From positions 186,001 to 250,000 of the forward strand of contig ML978127.1 of assembly GCA_010015805.1 (NCBI GenBank): DNA of 64,000 nt. Direction: 5' to 3'. The notes under the pieces are model-generated. The model worked only from the letters and a program-made list of their open reading frames with translations, ran no database searches and had not been told where the DNA came from. The translations under genes were made by a program, and so were the position numbers. Within the stretch, counting starts at the first letter, position 1. Every line of letters begins with the position of its first letter. Source of the DNA: Rhizodiscina lignyota (lineage: Eukaryota; Ascomycota; Dothideomycetes; Aulographales; Rhizodiscinaceae). Positions 53,184 to 64,000 of the stretch are shown here, piece after piece.

Positions 53184-55855
53184 ATGCCTACATTCAGCAT
53201 GGAACGCAGCAGTTCGCTGCCATCTCGTACACAATCCTCAACAACAAAGACACAAGAAGAAGAAGACATGGAAGTTGACGGCCTTAGCGGACAGACACAC
53301 GCGAATTCGTTCTTCGGTAACTTACCTTATCATGAATTGTCACCCAGATCTAATCAAGTGATAGGAAAAAACATTCACGTGAATGGTCATAGAGCGACTT
53401 CTACCAACCCGTCGACAGTATCGGACAGCTTCGATATCATTGGTGCCGACATGAAGGAGTTAATCGAGGCAATGACAGCGCTGGAGCGCCTTGGCGTCGA
53501 AAAGTCGGAGATCGCGGTACCCAAGGTTGTGGTCATTGGTGATCAATCCGCTGGAAAGAGCTCGCTCATCGAAGCGATGTCTGAGATTCAAGTCCCTCGT
53601 AATGCAGGAACATGCACACGCTGTCCTCTGCAGATTACAGTCGCTCCCGATTCCGAGCCTTGGAGATGCACAGTAACACTGGTGTATAAGTACGCTTGGT
53701 ACGATATTGAGGATCCGTATCCGTCCGATAAAGCTCAGCAGCCATTCCATCCGTGGACCGAAAGTGACACGAGCACGACTCACTTTGCTACGCTGACCAA
53801 CAAGGACGACCTGAAGGATGTCCTCGAGCGTGCCCAGATCGCGATCCTCCACCCGTCGCAAAATCCTACGAAGTACCTCAAAGGTCGGAAGCCAGTAAAG
53901 ACCGAGGTCGAATTTTCTCCGAACTACATTTCGTTACAGATCCAAGGCCCCAATCTTCCCAATTTGTCGTTTTATGATCTTCCCGGCATCATAAACCAAA
54001 CAGAGCATGGGGACAAAGAGTATCTCGTCGATATCGTCAGGAACCTCGCGAAGGAGTACATCTCCGATGACAGCTGTCTTGTACTGTTGGCCTGCTCAAT
54101 GGAGAGCGATATTCACACTTCAAGCGCTGGAAGCATTGTGCATAGCCTAAAAGCCAACGACCGCTGCATTGGAGTCCTGACCAAGCCTGATCGCTTGCCA
54201 AGTGGCGACCCTGTAGATATCTGGCGAGATATCTTGTCCGGCCGCAAATTCAAACGTGGCCACGGCTACTACGTTACCAAACAACCTGCTCAAACGGAGC
54301 TGGCCTTGGGTCACACGGAAGCACGTACTCTTGAGGACGAATTTTTCGCGAGCGCAGAGCCCTGGTGCTCGACTTTCGCCGATTTCAAGCACTTGTTCGG
54401 CACCAAACACCTTCAGCAGGCACTTTCTCGCAAGTTGGCGTCTCAAATCATGCGGTTCCTCCCCGATATTGAGCAGAAAGTGGAGGATAGGCTAGCATCG
54501 ATTGAGGAGGAACTAGCCACGCTTCCGAAAATTCCGGAGGCTGATGCCTATCACATCGTCACCGAATGCCTCAACTCTTTCATGAACGAGGTGAATAAGT
54601 TTGTGAAGGGGAAGTTTCCTGATTACGGGTTTCGTAATACCTGGAAGGCGGAAAAACAGGCCTATAGGGAGGCCATAACTGACCTGCGCCCACGCCTATC
54701 AGTGGCCTCGCAGCATGATGCGAAAATCCATCTACTTGCTAAGGCGTCGCCCTCGAAACCGAAGGCTCTTCACAACGTGATTTCTCTCGATGATGATGAC
54801 AATTCGCCAGAACCAGTGGCTGCAACGCCGACGAAGAAGCGCAAGGCGGATGATGGTCGTGTTGCTACACCAGCATCGACGCCATCTCGCACAGCGAGGA
54901 GGTCAACAACAAATTGTGAGTAATCCCAGTTATGCGTGAACACTAGTCAAAATGATATTAACCTCTTACAGCGCACGCAGTGACCATTAGTCTCGACGAT
55001 GTGAAGAAGGTGCTTGAGTTATTCTCCGTGTCCGGCCGCCCTGGCACCTTCGACCCGGAAGCTGTGGATCATCTCATCCTGAAGGGTCTCCAGCATTGGG
55101 GCAGTCCCACGGAACAGCTGAAAATTCACACACGTGTACACCTTGTTAAGGCCCTGAAGGTTGCACTGGACAGAGCCTTCGGCAAACATAAAGACACTCA
55201 ACTTTTCGCGCTCGTACAAGATATTGTGTTCACGTTTCTTGACCAGCGCCTTGTCAAACATCAGGAGATCTCTGAGATGTTTTTGGAACATGAGCATCAT
55301 CAACCTTCCACCGAGAATCACGACGGTCTGGAGCATGCACGCCTGGCCATGCTGAGCGAAATCGAAAGTTACCGGTTCACGCATCGCGCTCGCAAGCTGC
55401 TGATGGCTGAGGCGACCCAGGCCGGCAAGACTATCACGGAAGAAGAGTTCGAACTTAAGTTCAATAAGGATCAGAAGCGTCTCAAAGATGTGCTAGGTGC
55501 CGACCCCGCACAGAGAGAAATTGATGTTATGGCGGAGATCCGTGGTTACTATAATGTCGCATCTATGCGCTTTGTCGATAACATCTGCCGCAGCATGGAC
55601 GTGGAAGTCTTCGAGCACCTCAAAGAGAAGCTCCGTGCTGTGCTCGATCGCGAGGTCTTGTTCGTGGATGGCATGCATGTTCAAGAACGGTGTGTGCTTC
55701 TTCTCGCGGAAGATCCAGAGCGGGAGAAGCGCAGGGGAGAGTTGAAGATTGAGAAGAGCAACCTCTTGGAGGCGAAGACGGTCTTGGGGAAACTGCAGGA
55801 GAAGTTCTCTACCGACCCAATTCGTCAGGTTGACTGGGACCAGGCCATGTGCTAG
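53184..55855 (+). CDS. dynamin-superfamily GTPase (fungal Mx/dynamin-like)
   Basis: Exons 53184-54915 and 54972-55855; 871 residues. The G domain starts near residue 105: P-loop VIGDQSAGKSSLIEA (G1 about 118-126), switch RNAGTCTRCPLQI, G3 FYDLPGI (about 265), G4 LTKPDR (about 333). The stalk (LPDIEQKVEDRLASIEEELA) and a C-terminal GTPase effector-like region (MAEIRGYYNVASMRFVDNIC) are present. These proteins remodel membranes or act in fungal stress; no pleckstrin domain is seen. Between stalk halves is a disordered insert with an acidic patch and KKRKADD (about 551), resembling a nuclear signal. The 56-base intron splits within this insert. No obvious damage. Confidence 0.88.
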
Positions 55856-56463
55856 ATGCGGTGCATACGCTACTGAGATTGGGCTCACAGAATCGGGATA
55901 CGAATACCAGTTGAATGCACTTTCTTTTCCTTTTTTCCTTTTTGCCTTTGGGTTATGGTCTCGAATCACCACACACTGGTGAGATTTTGACTTCTTGCGA
56001 CACAAGAAGCTCTCTGCTGAGATACTGTACTCAGCGGGCCACTCTAATGGCAATGGAGCTGCTGAGAAGCTTTTCGGACGACTCTAGATAGCAAACTGAA
56101 TATGCTGTCACTGAAATAAAAATTTCTCCCAATCCACTCGCACGAGACGTAACATGCTCTACGTAGTGGTGATGTCTAATCAAGGTGCAGGCAAACTTCC
56201 GCTCCCTTCGGAAGACTGGACTGAGCGGCACAGAAGATACCTTTTTCACTGCCTATAAATAATACCGTAAATACAGCATTCGTCCTTCAAATCTTATATC
56301 CTAAACATCTTCAAGAGATCAGACCCACCTTCAAGCATTGAGCATCGCAAGGCTGAACCCCACAAAAATTTAGCGAACGCCACATCCGCCTTTGTCCCTC
56401 ACCATCCCATCTTCAAACCATTTTTTTTACACGAACCAAATTCTTGAATTCTCGCTGCCAAAA
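55856..56463. other. intergenic
   Basis: About 600 bases: 3' flank of the dynamin-like gene and Tsr2 promoter. No gene or repeat seen. Confidence 0.4.
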
Positions 56464-57188
56464 ATGGCTTCTCAAGCGCGCAATGGCATGTCTGCACCTG
56501 TCTCCAAGCCAGAACCCGTTTCCAATCCAAACGCAACACCAGGTATTCCCCAAACCCCGCCACTCCATTTCCACATCCGCAATGCTAACTCCCATCCTTC
56601 GCAGAGCAAAAAGTCGCCAACTTCACACTCGCAGTCTCCCTCCTCCTCGTCACCTGGCCCGCGCTCTCCCTCGCCGTCGCAAACTCCTGGGGCGGGCCCG
56701 ACAGCGCCGACAAGCGCGACTGGCTAGGCGGCGCGATCATCGACCTCTTCGAGTCTGCGCCGGGCACCGACGTCGAGGACGTGGAAGACGTACTGTTGCA
56801 GGTCATGCAGGACGAGTTCGAGGTGAATCTCGAGGATGGGAGCGAGGTGGGCGTCGCGAAGGGGATTATGAAGGCGCGAGAGCAGTGCGCGAGAGGGGAC
56901 TTCACGGAGATAAAAGAGATGGAGAGGGTGTGGAGGGAGAGGAAGGGCCCGGTCCCGAAGCCGATGGAGGTGATTGAGAATGTGCATGATGGGGAAGAGA
57001 TTGATGATGACGAAGACTATGAAGATGACGACGAGGATGAAGACGAAGACGATGGTGATGTACGGATGGGAGATGCGGAGGCATTGGTGCCGGATTTGGT
57101 ACCGGTATTAAAAGAAAGGGCCAAAAAGCCGGAGCCGGAGGTCGACGAAGATGGCTTTACGAAGGTCGTGGGCAAGAAGAAGAGATGA
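56464..57188 (+). CDS. TSR2: pre-rRNA processing protein Tsr2
   Basis: Exons 56464-56542 and 56605-57188; 220 residues. Spliced text reads NATPEQKVANFTLAVSLLLV, then TWPALSLAVANSWGGPDSAD and DKRDWLGGAIIDLF, the conserved Tsr2 core with its WGG motif. VEDVLLQVMQDEFEVNLEDG completes the helical domain. A very acidic run (Asp/Glu, about 165-190) leads to GFTKVVGKKKR. Tsr2 escorts Rps26 into the 40S ribosomal subunit. The 62-base intron (56543-56604) is needed to reach the core; exon 2 is more GC-rich than its neighbours. Confidence 0.93.
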
Positions 57189-57666
57189 GAGGTTATGCGT
57201 GAGACGGACAGCAACATCGATCGCTCGTTAATTAGAGCACGACAGCACTACAGAATGGAGGATTCAAATTTGCTTTGGTCCAATCCTAGATCTGGCAGAG
57301 CTGACAGGCCAGGATGGGCCTCATAGATCGATAAAGCAGCGATTAATCCCGTCAAAAGGCTCACTTAACCGAAGAGGCTCAGACTCGCAATACCGGGGAC
57401 AGCGAGGACGCAAACGAGCGCCTTGTTCAGAACCACCTAGCGATAGTCTCATTCGCTTCGAGCAGCAGCTATGGACACTGATAGAGAAGATAGTGCGCAT
57501 CTTGAATTGGAAAGACGATCATCGTTTTGTCTCTCATACGCCTATTGTACAATGCTGGTCTCAGAAAGGCGTATCTCATAGGCACCATGCCGTACCGCGC
57601 TATGCAAAATAATATTCACATCGCAATTCCCAGAATCCCAAATGCCAGTAATCGAAAGCACGTTCC
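57189..57666. other. convergent 3' intergenic
   Basis: About 480 bases between the tail-to-tail ends of TSR2 and the phospholipase B gene. No further feature. Confidence 0.4.
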
Positions 57667-59678
57667 TTACATAAACGCCATGATAACCCCACTGACCACC
57701 AACGCCATCCAGACTGGCGCATGTCTCCCAACCGCAGCGCTCTTCACATCAATCTGCTCATTTTGCAGCTTCAATGAGGGATTATACACCGCATCGGAGC
57801 TATTCGTCGTGCCATCCCAGCAATATTTCTTCATGCACTGCTGGCACACATCGGGCACTGTCGTCCCCGTACGCTCTAAACTCCTTGCAATAATCGCACA
57901 CCCGACGCACGTCGGCCATTGCGAATCGAGCGTCCCATTGCCCATTGTCGCGACGTCGTAGCCGTTCGTGATTATGGCGTTGCGCTCCGTGGTGTTGTAC
58001 GTCAAATCGAAGGTGCTGACGTTGCTGTTGTACACGTACGGCGCGTTGGCGATGTAGATTACCAAAGGAGTTCGAGCATTGATCTCTGCGCTGTCGTTGC
58101 AGCCGAAAAAGGTCGGGCGCGTGTTCAGGCCCTGGTTGACGAACGTGTTGACGTCCGGCACAGCGGGGAAGCGGGTTCCGTTAGCTATGTCGCTCTGAGA
58201 TCGCTCGTAGGATGCAACGAGCGATGTGCCGTTGGGCCAGTTCTGCGAAATGGTACCGGCAGGCGTGTCGGCGGAGCTGTCGACTGCGAAGATGATGTCC
58301 ACGTTACGGCGCGGCTCGACAATGGGGGAGAGGCCAATGTTCTGTCCGTCCTCACCGCCATCGACGAGCGTGAGGCGCCGGCTGGTGGCACCTGGGTTGG
58401 AGGCGTTATTCCAGAAGTAGAACGGGTTGATCCAATCGGAGATGTCGTTCTCATCGGCGCCAATATCTTCGAGGATGCTGGAGATGGCGGTTTTCAGGAA
58501 CTGCGGTGCGGTGGTACTGTTGACATTGAGGATGAGTTGGTTGAACAGCGATGAAGAGGTGCCCATGATGAAGCCGACGTTGTCAAAGCCTGCAATGCAC
58601 GACTCATTCTGGAAGACTTGGCCGCCACTGAACCGCGTGCCGACGTACTTCGTGGGTGCGAAGCCGAAAATAGTCGGGTCCCAAGAGCCCATTTCGAACG
58701 GATTGAATTCAAAGTTTGTGCTGTTGACAGGGATCAGCGTCTCGCCGGGATCGCGGCCGTCGGAGACACTGATGGGCATTGGCGCAAGACCATTGGCGAA
58801 ATCCGGATCATCGGCAATTGAAGACCAGGTGAAGGAAGGTCCTCCATTACTGGCATTGACGAGATAGTACGAAAGTCCTCGGCCCCAGTAATCTGTGAGA
58901 GATGTGTTATAGCCAGCGTCGGCTTTGCCATGGACGGAATCGAATAGTTCTGTGTAGTAGTCGGCAGTGGAGAGTAATTGAATGCCGCTTGTGTCAGGTC
59001 CTACTACGATCGACTTTCGAAAGTCCCACAACGACCCGCAGTTGTTACTGTCGCAATTCATAATATCTTCGACGGAAGTAAAGTTGTTCGTATAGATGCT
59101 CCCTGTCAGCCAGTTTCCGCCGGACAGACCAACAATATACGTGGCGGCCTGCAGAACTCCACCAATATGGCCAGATGAAGTGGAATTGGATGTTCTGTTA
59201 TCAAACGCAGCCAAGTTACCAGCTCCGTTCAACATTGCTCTCCAACCGCCACCAGAGAATGATATGGCAATGTTCGGAAGGGCGCTGATATTTTGAGAGG
59301 CGCTATCGAGATATGAGTCGACATCGAAACCCTCGATATTCAATCGTCCCAACAGGTCCTTCATCGCCGGAACGGTGTTGTTCCGTCTCTTTTCTAGCCA
59401 TGATTGTTCTTGTGATGATAGGGAGGAGGCGGATCGTATGGAGGGTCTATCGGATGGGCAATCGACCTTGGAAGGAGTGTAACCATCTGGTGCTTGTGGA
59501 GTTGCACGCTCCCGAAGTGATAATATATCGGAGACTGCATGGTCTGAAGGGGGAAGAGCACTGGCTGTGATTGTTTGTTAGCACGTGGACATTTCGGGAC
59601 CATCGGGATACTGCTCATACCTTGTGCGGCACTCAATAGGAGCGCGGAGAAGTACACTGGGTAGAAGTCGAGCTTCAT
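57667..59678 (-). CDS. phospholipase B / lysophospholipase, GPI-anchored
   Basis: Minus-strand exons 59678-59621 and 59564-57667; 651 residues. Signal peptide MKLDFYPVYFSALLLSAAQ, then the mature start APDGYTPSKVDCPSDRPSIR. The cPLA2/PLB catalytic core is clear: IAISFSGGGWRAMLNG (oxyanion glycines), YIVGLSGGNWLTGS with nucleophile Ser167, and LVDGGEDGQNI with the catalytic Asp. Many NxS/T sites and a hydrophobic end (HAPVWMALVVSGVIMAFM) indicate a GPI-anchored wall or surface enzyme. It removes fatty acids from phospholipids and lysophospholipids. Conserved C-terminal Cys (CVGCAII, CQQCMKKYCW) are kept. The 56-base intron restores the missing N-terminus. Confidence 0.95.
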
Positions 59679-62600
59679 GTTTGCAAACAACAAAGGAATG
59701 AGACAAGAAGATGGTGATACCGAAGTGGGAGTTCGGATGAAGTTATATGAGATCAAGCACCCTACGCGTAAATATGGGGCCCTGCGCCATGCTAACTTGC
59801 ACCAGTGACGTTATCCAGGTACGAGGTACCTACCCGCCCCAAGCTCGTGTCGTGTGCTCGTATGCTAACCCCGACGACATGCTGATCAGACGTTTATTTT
59901 TGGAGCTGGGGCGACTTAGCAGCCAACGATTAAAGGTGAAACGAGAAATCTCTGCGAGGTACGAGGATGTTGTGAGCCGCAGAAATGACAGCGAGCTGGC
60001 GTCTGTCTGAGATCTCTCACGTATGTACGAGACTCCGTAGCACGTTGGACGGGCCATATGCGTCAGTCTTAAGGCTTGCCTTCAGAGGCGAAGAATACAA
60101 GAGTTACCTTTTTCCTTCGTCGTGCCTCGTCCGCTTACGGCGCGCCGGCGGTGCCCTGCAGATGCAGACAGCCACATCTCCTTCGGGCCAAGGCGGATGC
60201 GCTGCCGATCGCAAAGCTCAGCCTCATCCAACGTTCATTTCAAAATATATCAAATCTTGGGTTTCACGTTACGGGTGCCGAGCCATATGCTGGGAGCGAC
60301 GTCGAAAATAGACTTCCAGTATCGATGTCGAGAGCACCTGGATATTCGTCTCGACTGTCCGAACTGCGACTTGGAATGGCGTCAGAACTCAATCGTCGAG
60401 AGGGTACCCTCATACTTTCTAGTGGGCCCTGATCTAATCTGATCAGATATCAGCTCCAGCCCAACTCCAACTAACCCAATCCAGAGTTCAGTCCTCCGAT
60501 GGCAAAATATCTGTTATGGTGTTAGCACAGTGAAAGATGGTATGCAGTGGCTGCAGAGTGCGGACAACTAAGCCGTATTTGTGGTAACAAATCGATTAGT
60601 ACCATGTTGGGGTTGATCCTCCATCAGACAACCTTTCTACGAGCGTTAAGCAAGCTTCTTCGCCTGACAAAGACCATCTCTGAGTAAAGAGTAGCGACAC
60701 TTCTTCATTTTCAGCTCTTCATCGCTCCGGATCTGCACCTAACCAACACACATTCCGACGAAGCAACTCCTTAGATGTGTTGACCTCTAACCCCCTTGCG
60801 CGCTTTAATCCCTCGATATCAATTGACATCCGCTTGATCAGATCCTCCTCATGTGCGGTCCCATTGGTGTTCATCAAGCACTCAGTCTTCTCTCTATATC
60901 GTAGATTCGAAGGTTTCTGCCCGAAATACAGCACCGGATGTGTGTAATCGGCGATTGACCAGTTCCCTCTAAAGTCTCTCGATTTAACCCCAGCTCGTTC
61001 CACAAGCATGTGCCATCGTCGACGTACTTGAAACCAAAGGTCGTGAGACAGTATGGATCTTGCACGGAGTGTCGAGGATTCCGTGACAATAGGTCCAAGA
61101 TTAATCGTTGTTACGGTCGAACAGGATGCATTGGGTGCGGTAGGTAATGCCAGCGGATGTAGTGGTAAGGGTCGACGACATCAGTTTGCGAATCTGCTTT
61201 AGACACGGTGCTGAATTGCTGACGTCCACAAAGTTGACCGCCATGCTCAACCTACTCCAGCTCATTGAGCTATTTCGGTGAGTGCCTCGTTCAGGGGTTT
61301 GATCGGAGAGGTGAATGAGGAGGGCAAAGTTGCATTTCACGTACCGGATGTACGTCGTACGCGATGGAGACACTGAAGACTACTGTGAGTAGAGTTCGTA
61401 TTTGGATCTCCAGTTTGGTACATTGCAGAGGCGGAGCTGCTCTTGCAGACCATCGAACTTGGCAGCTTCTAACCGAGCGTTGAGATCCTTCATTGTGCTG
61501 GCTGCTAACCTTGGTTGCAGTCTCGGCTGAACAGATTATGCTTGCCCAATCGCCCAGCCAAACATATTCGGATCGATAAGATCCGGGTCAAGCCCTCTCA
61601 CGGGCTGCTATATTCCAGTGCTCCGAATACGATATCAAGGAAATTGAATCCCAGAAACGAGGAAATAACCCTACCGCATCGCGCTCCAAAGCTGCTCTGG
61701 ATGCCTCTTAAAACGCGAATCTGAATGCTGCAGCCATTACAGAGAGTTTATGCCGCCACGGAGCACATTATTCAGCATAAGCGCTCCTGGGTCGGACGGC
61801 TTCCACGAAGAATTCGGGGGAATTCAATCCGGACGGGGAGGTAAGGCTGTAATATCGATGCAATCCAAGTCCACGACGAGCGCGCCCATCCCCTTCGCCC
61901 AGGTTTTCATGTCAGTTCCTCTTGGCAATGATTGATAGCTTAACTCCCTTGGTAGAACGGGATGGTATCCCTGGCTTTTGGGACTCGTCAATACGCTGGT
62001 GCTGCTGGAGGAATGTTGAGTTGTCAATGCTGTAAGATACAGGTCAATCGTGAATTTCGGGTCTCGTGTCATTGATGCTCGGTTGCGGGACGACTGAAAG
62101 TTGTCGGAAGAACTCGTTGTTTTCCAGACACTTTGATGGCGGATCTTGGAACGTTTGATATCTGCTGACAATCAGTTAATACGACCGGCTAGAATGTCTT
62201 CCGCTGCGGTTAGAGCAGCCATCATCGAGCGGATGATAGCCGTGCAGGTACAGTCTACAGACCCCCGGAAATCCGATCGGCTTGAGTCTCCAGGCGCCGC
62301 TTATTTGCTCCTTGGTGTGTGCTCCACACTTCCCAGCCTCCAGTAGCTGTCTCTTTCATTAAATTCATTGGCTCTGCGGGCTAAGACGAGTGTCGTCACG
62401 TAAACATTGATAAGTAGGGGTGACACTAAGAAAGCGCTGAAACGAATGGTCAAATTGAGCTGCGAAGAAAACCATCTGGATTCCAGATGATTGGTAAAAC
62501 ATGGGGACCTTTATAAACATTCAAAAGTGGAATACAAGTTGCTGAAGCCGTGACGCCATTTTGCGAATCTCTAGAGGCGTGCCACAGCCATGAGCCACAA

Positions 62601-63638
62601 TCACATTGACAACATCTTCATGAATGGATGGTCTGTGCAAGTGGCTTTGCTAAATCCAACATCAAAGTGCTGGAGAGGCAAAATTAGTCGACAAAGGATA
62701 CGGACAAACATGAGTTAGCCTTTCTCCTCTTCTGTTTAGAGAATTTAGGCTTCCTTAGATGCTCTTCTCGCTCGTAACGTATGGCGAGCAGAGGCTTGAG
62801 GTTGACAAGACATGCACACTAAATGGAGACGCCGCTGCCGATCGCCTATGTTTGGTTTAGTCAACAAGTCTGGGGCTTTTTCGCCTAGTAAGAAAACGGA
62901 AATACAGCGAAAGCGATATTGTCGGCGTTCGAATTGCGGGGCGTGTGAGCTCAGGGGTACATACATAGCAGTGTCGGTGTGAACGAACAATGTATAGCTG
63001 CGCCCCCGGCTGCACAGTGTGGAGCCACAGATGCCCATGCCTTGTTGCCTTTGAATTGGTTGGCATGGAAAAGGGTCACAAGAGAGATATGAAAGGCGTG
63101 ATTGTGTAGAAACGAGTTATGGGGCCGGGGATGGGCCTGGCTATGAAGTTGAGTCAGCATGGAGCACAACGTCACTCTTTCCCTTTCGAGGCGAAAGTGC
63201 GAGCTTCACGCAGCGTGGGTCCTGCTTGCGCCCTTGTTCAGCCTCAACTCGTGGGCGACTCTAATGTATGTACAGACGTTGATTTCTCCCTACAGCCCTA
63301 CAGTCTCGCGCGGTTCTTTTCATGGCATCTGTAGCCGTTTTGACAAGCATCGGGCGTATTTCCACGCTGTTTCCGGCAGACCAACCTCTGATCTCTGCTC
63401 CTTTCCCACTATTCTGTCGATAGTTTTGGATGGGCACCTTGTGCTGTTTGACGCCGAAGCCCCGCGCGTGGTTGTTCAGCCTTAATTCTTAAATTCAGGG
63501 TGGCGTCTATATGAGATTATCTAAGGGCTCGAGAAACAGCTTGGAGGAACGCTATTTGATTTGATTTTCGCCTTACGCGGGGTGCATCCTTAGTCGGACA
63601 ACATTATCAATTGTATCGGAGTTACACAGAGGAAGAGG
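59679..63638. other. 4 kb gene-poor stretch
   Basis: Many short frames, none with a motif. The longest minus-strand ones, 60719-61009 (begins MLVERAGVKSRDFRG), 61101-61373 and 61824-62171, could be pieces of an old spliced gene or of degraded genes, but I cannot join them or name a family. No tRNA, terminal repeat or transposase signature was recognised. The last part is the regulator promoter. Confidence 0.4.
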
Positions 63639-64000
63639 ATGACACAGATAGGAAAGTGTGATACATGTCGAAAGCGGAAAGTCAAAGTACGGACCTCTCA
63701 GATCTCATCTCGCATTTTCCAGGTCTAACAGTCTCGACCATAGTGCGATGAGAAGAGGCCACAGTGCCGCGCCTGCATGAAGAGAGGTAGGGCTTGCACC
63801 TACAACTCGGCATACAGCAGATTGGCCCAGTTCATGAACGTTGGCAGCAATGCAGACCAAGATTCTGGGTATGATTCTCCTATTCCTAGTGTGGAGGAGG
63901 ATAATTCACCGGAGCCTGAGTATATCGCCGTCGAGGATGCCATAGTCCGTGACATCAGCTTCAAAGCCAAGTCTATCCTCAGTCTGAGGTCATATGCACG
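63639..64000 (+). CDS. Zn2Cys6 transcription factor, 5' part only
   Basis: Exons 63639-63686 and 63744 to the window edge. Spliced N-terminus MTQIGKCDTCRKRKVKCDE completes with RPQCRACMKRGRACTY: the six-Cys pattern C-x2-C-x6-C-x6-C-x2-C-x6-C is perfect and the intron (57 bases) sits before the third Cys. Such proteins bind CGG-type DNA half sites. Downstream is acidic, disordered text (SIPS-like Ser/Glu/Asp). The middle homology region and C-terminus lie beyond the right edge, so the regulated genes cannot be inferred. Confidence 0.85.

Noticed and set aside
1-64000. CRISPR arrays, bacterial-style operons, ribosome-binding sites
   Set aside because: The window is eukaryotic: spliced genes with separate promoters; no repeat-spacer pattern was seen.

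Overview
The window is nuclear DNA of a filamentous ascomycete. The genes carry many short GT-AG introns (mostly 47-62 bases, with CTAAC/CTGAC-like branch sites) and the gene content is typical of Pezizomycotina: NIMA kinase, CHS5, Tsr2, TFB3, Zn2Cys6 regulators, and fungal F-box-like (LPRELRD) families. A dothideomycete is my guess from protein style, not a proven placement. I rebuilt about 25 genes by joining exons; most stops inside them disappear once introns are removed.

Layout. 0-2.4 kb: five-exon amidase. 2.4-3.4 kb: SAM methyltransferase (-). 4.5-6.9 kb: ABC-F ATPase. 7.7-10.0 kb: zinc-finger/coiled-coil low-complexity protein. 10.3-11.4 kb: TFIIH subunit TFB3 (-). 11.9-15.6 kb: TPR/ankyrin/TIR-like protein whose CorA-like membrane tail is cut off by a stop codon and is decaying. 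16.2-16.9 kb: NFKBIL1-like protein whose middle looks locally inverted. 17.1-18.3 kb: GH18-UBA fusion. 18.7-20.3 kb: secreted flavin oxidase (-). 20.3-22.7 kb: no gene seen. 22.7-24.3 kb: apple/PAN-like membrane protein. 24.6-25.05 kb: RNase H-like relic. 25.4-30.3 kb: three F-box-like genes; a fourth lies at 41.3 kb with an in-frame stop. 30.6-32.1 kb: Baeyer-Villiger-type monooxygenase (-). 33.2-35.9 kb: CAS1-type O-acetyltransferase (-). 37.1-38.4 kb: arrestin-like gene with a frame break (-). 38.8-40.7 kb: secreted beta-lactamase-fold hydrolase. 43.1-45.7 kb: NIMA kinase (-). 46.1-48.3 kb: ankyrin-BTB protein. 48.6-50.0 kb: CHS5 (-). 50.4-51.9 kb: GDP-mannose pyrophosphorylase alpha-like (-). 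53.2-55.9 kb: dynamin-like GTPase. 56.5-57.2 kb: Tsr2. 57.7-59.7 kb: GPI-type phospholipase B (-). 59.7-63.6 kb: gene-poor. 63.6 kb to the edge: start of a Zn2Cys6 regulator.

How the genes relate. There is no operon and no convincing biosynthetic cluster. The right half is mostly conserved housekeeping genes: cell cycle, chitin-synthase export, mannosylation, ribosome maturation. The 11.9-42 kb stretch is accessory in character: an immune-receptor-like gene, expanding F-box-like paralogs, and five loci with visible damage (the TIR/CorA gene, the NFKBIL1-like gene, the RNase H relic, the arrestin-like gene and the fourth F-box-like gene). The most unusual object is the TPR-ankyrin-TIR-like-CorA locus at 11.9-15.6 kb, which has the organisation of an intracellular NAD-hydrolysing defence receptor tied to a membrane effector. 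All function calls rest on reading motifs by eye; no database search was run.
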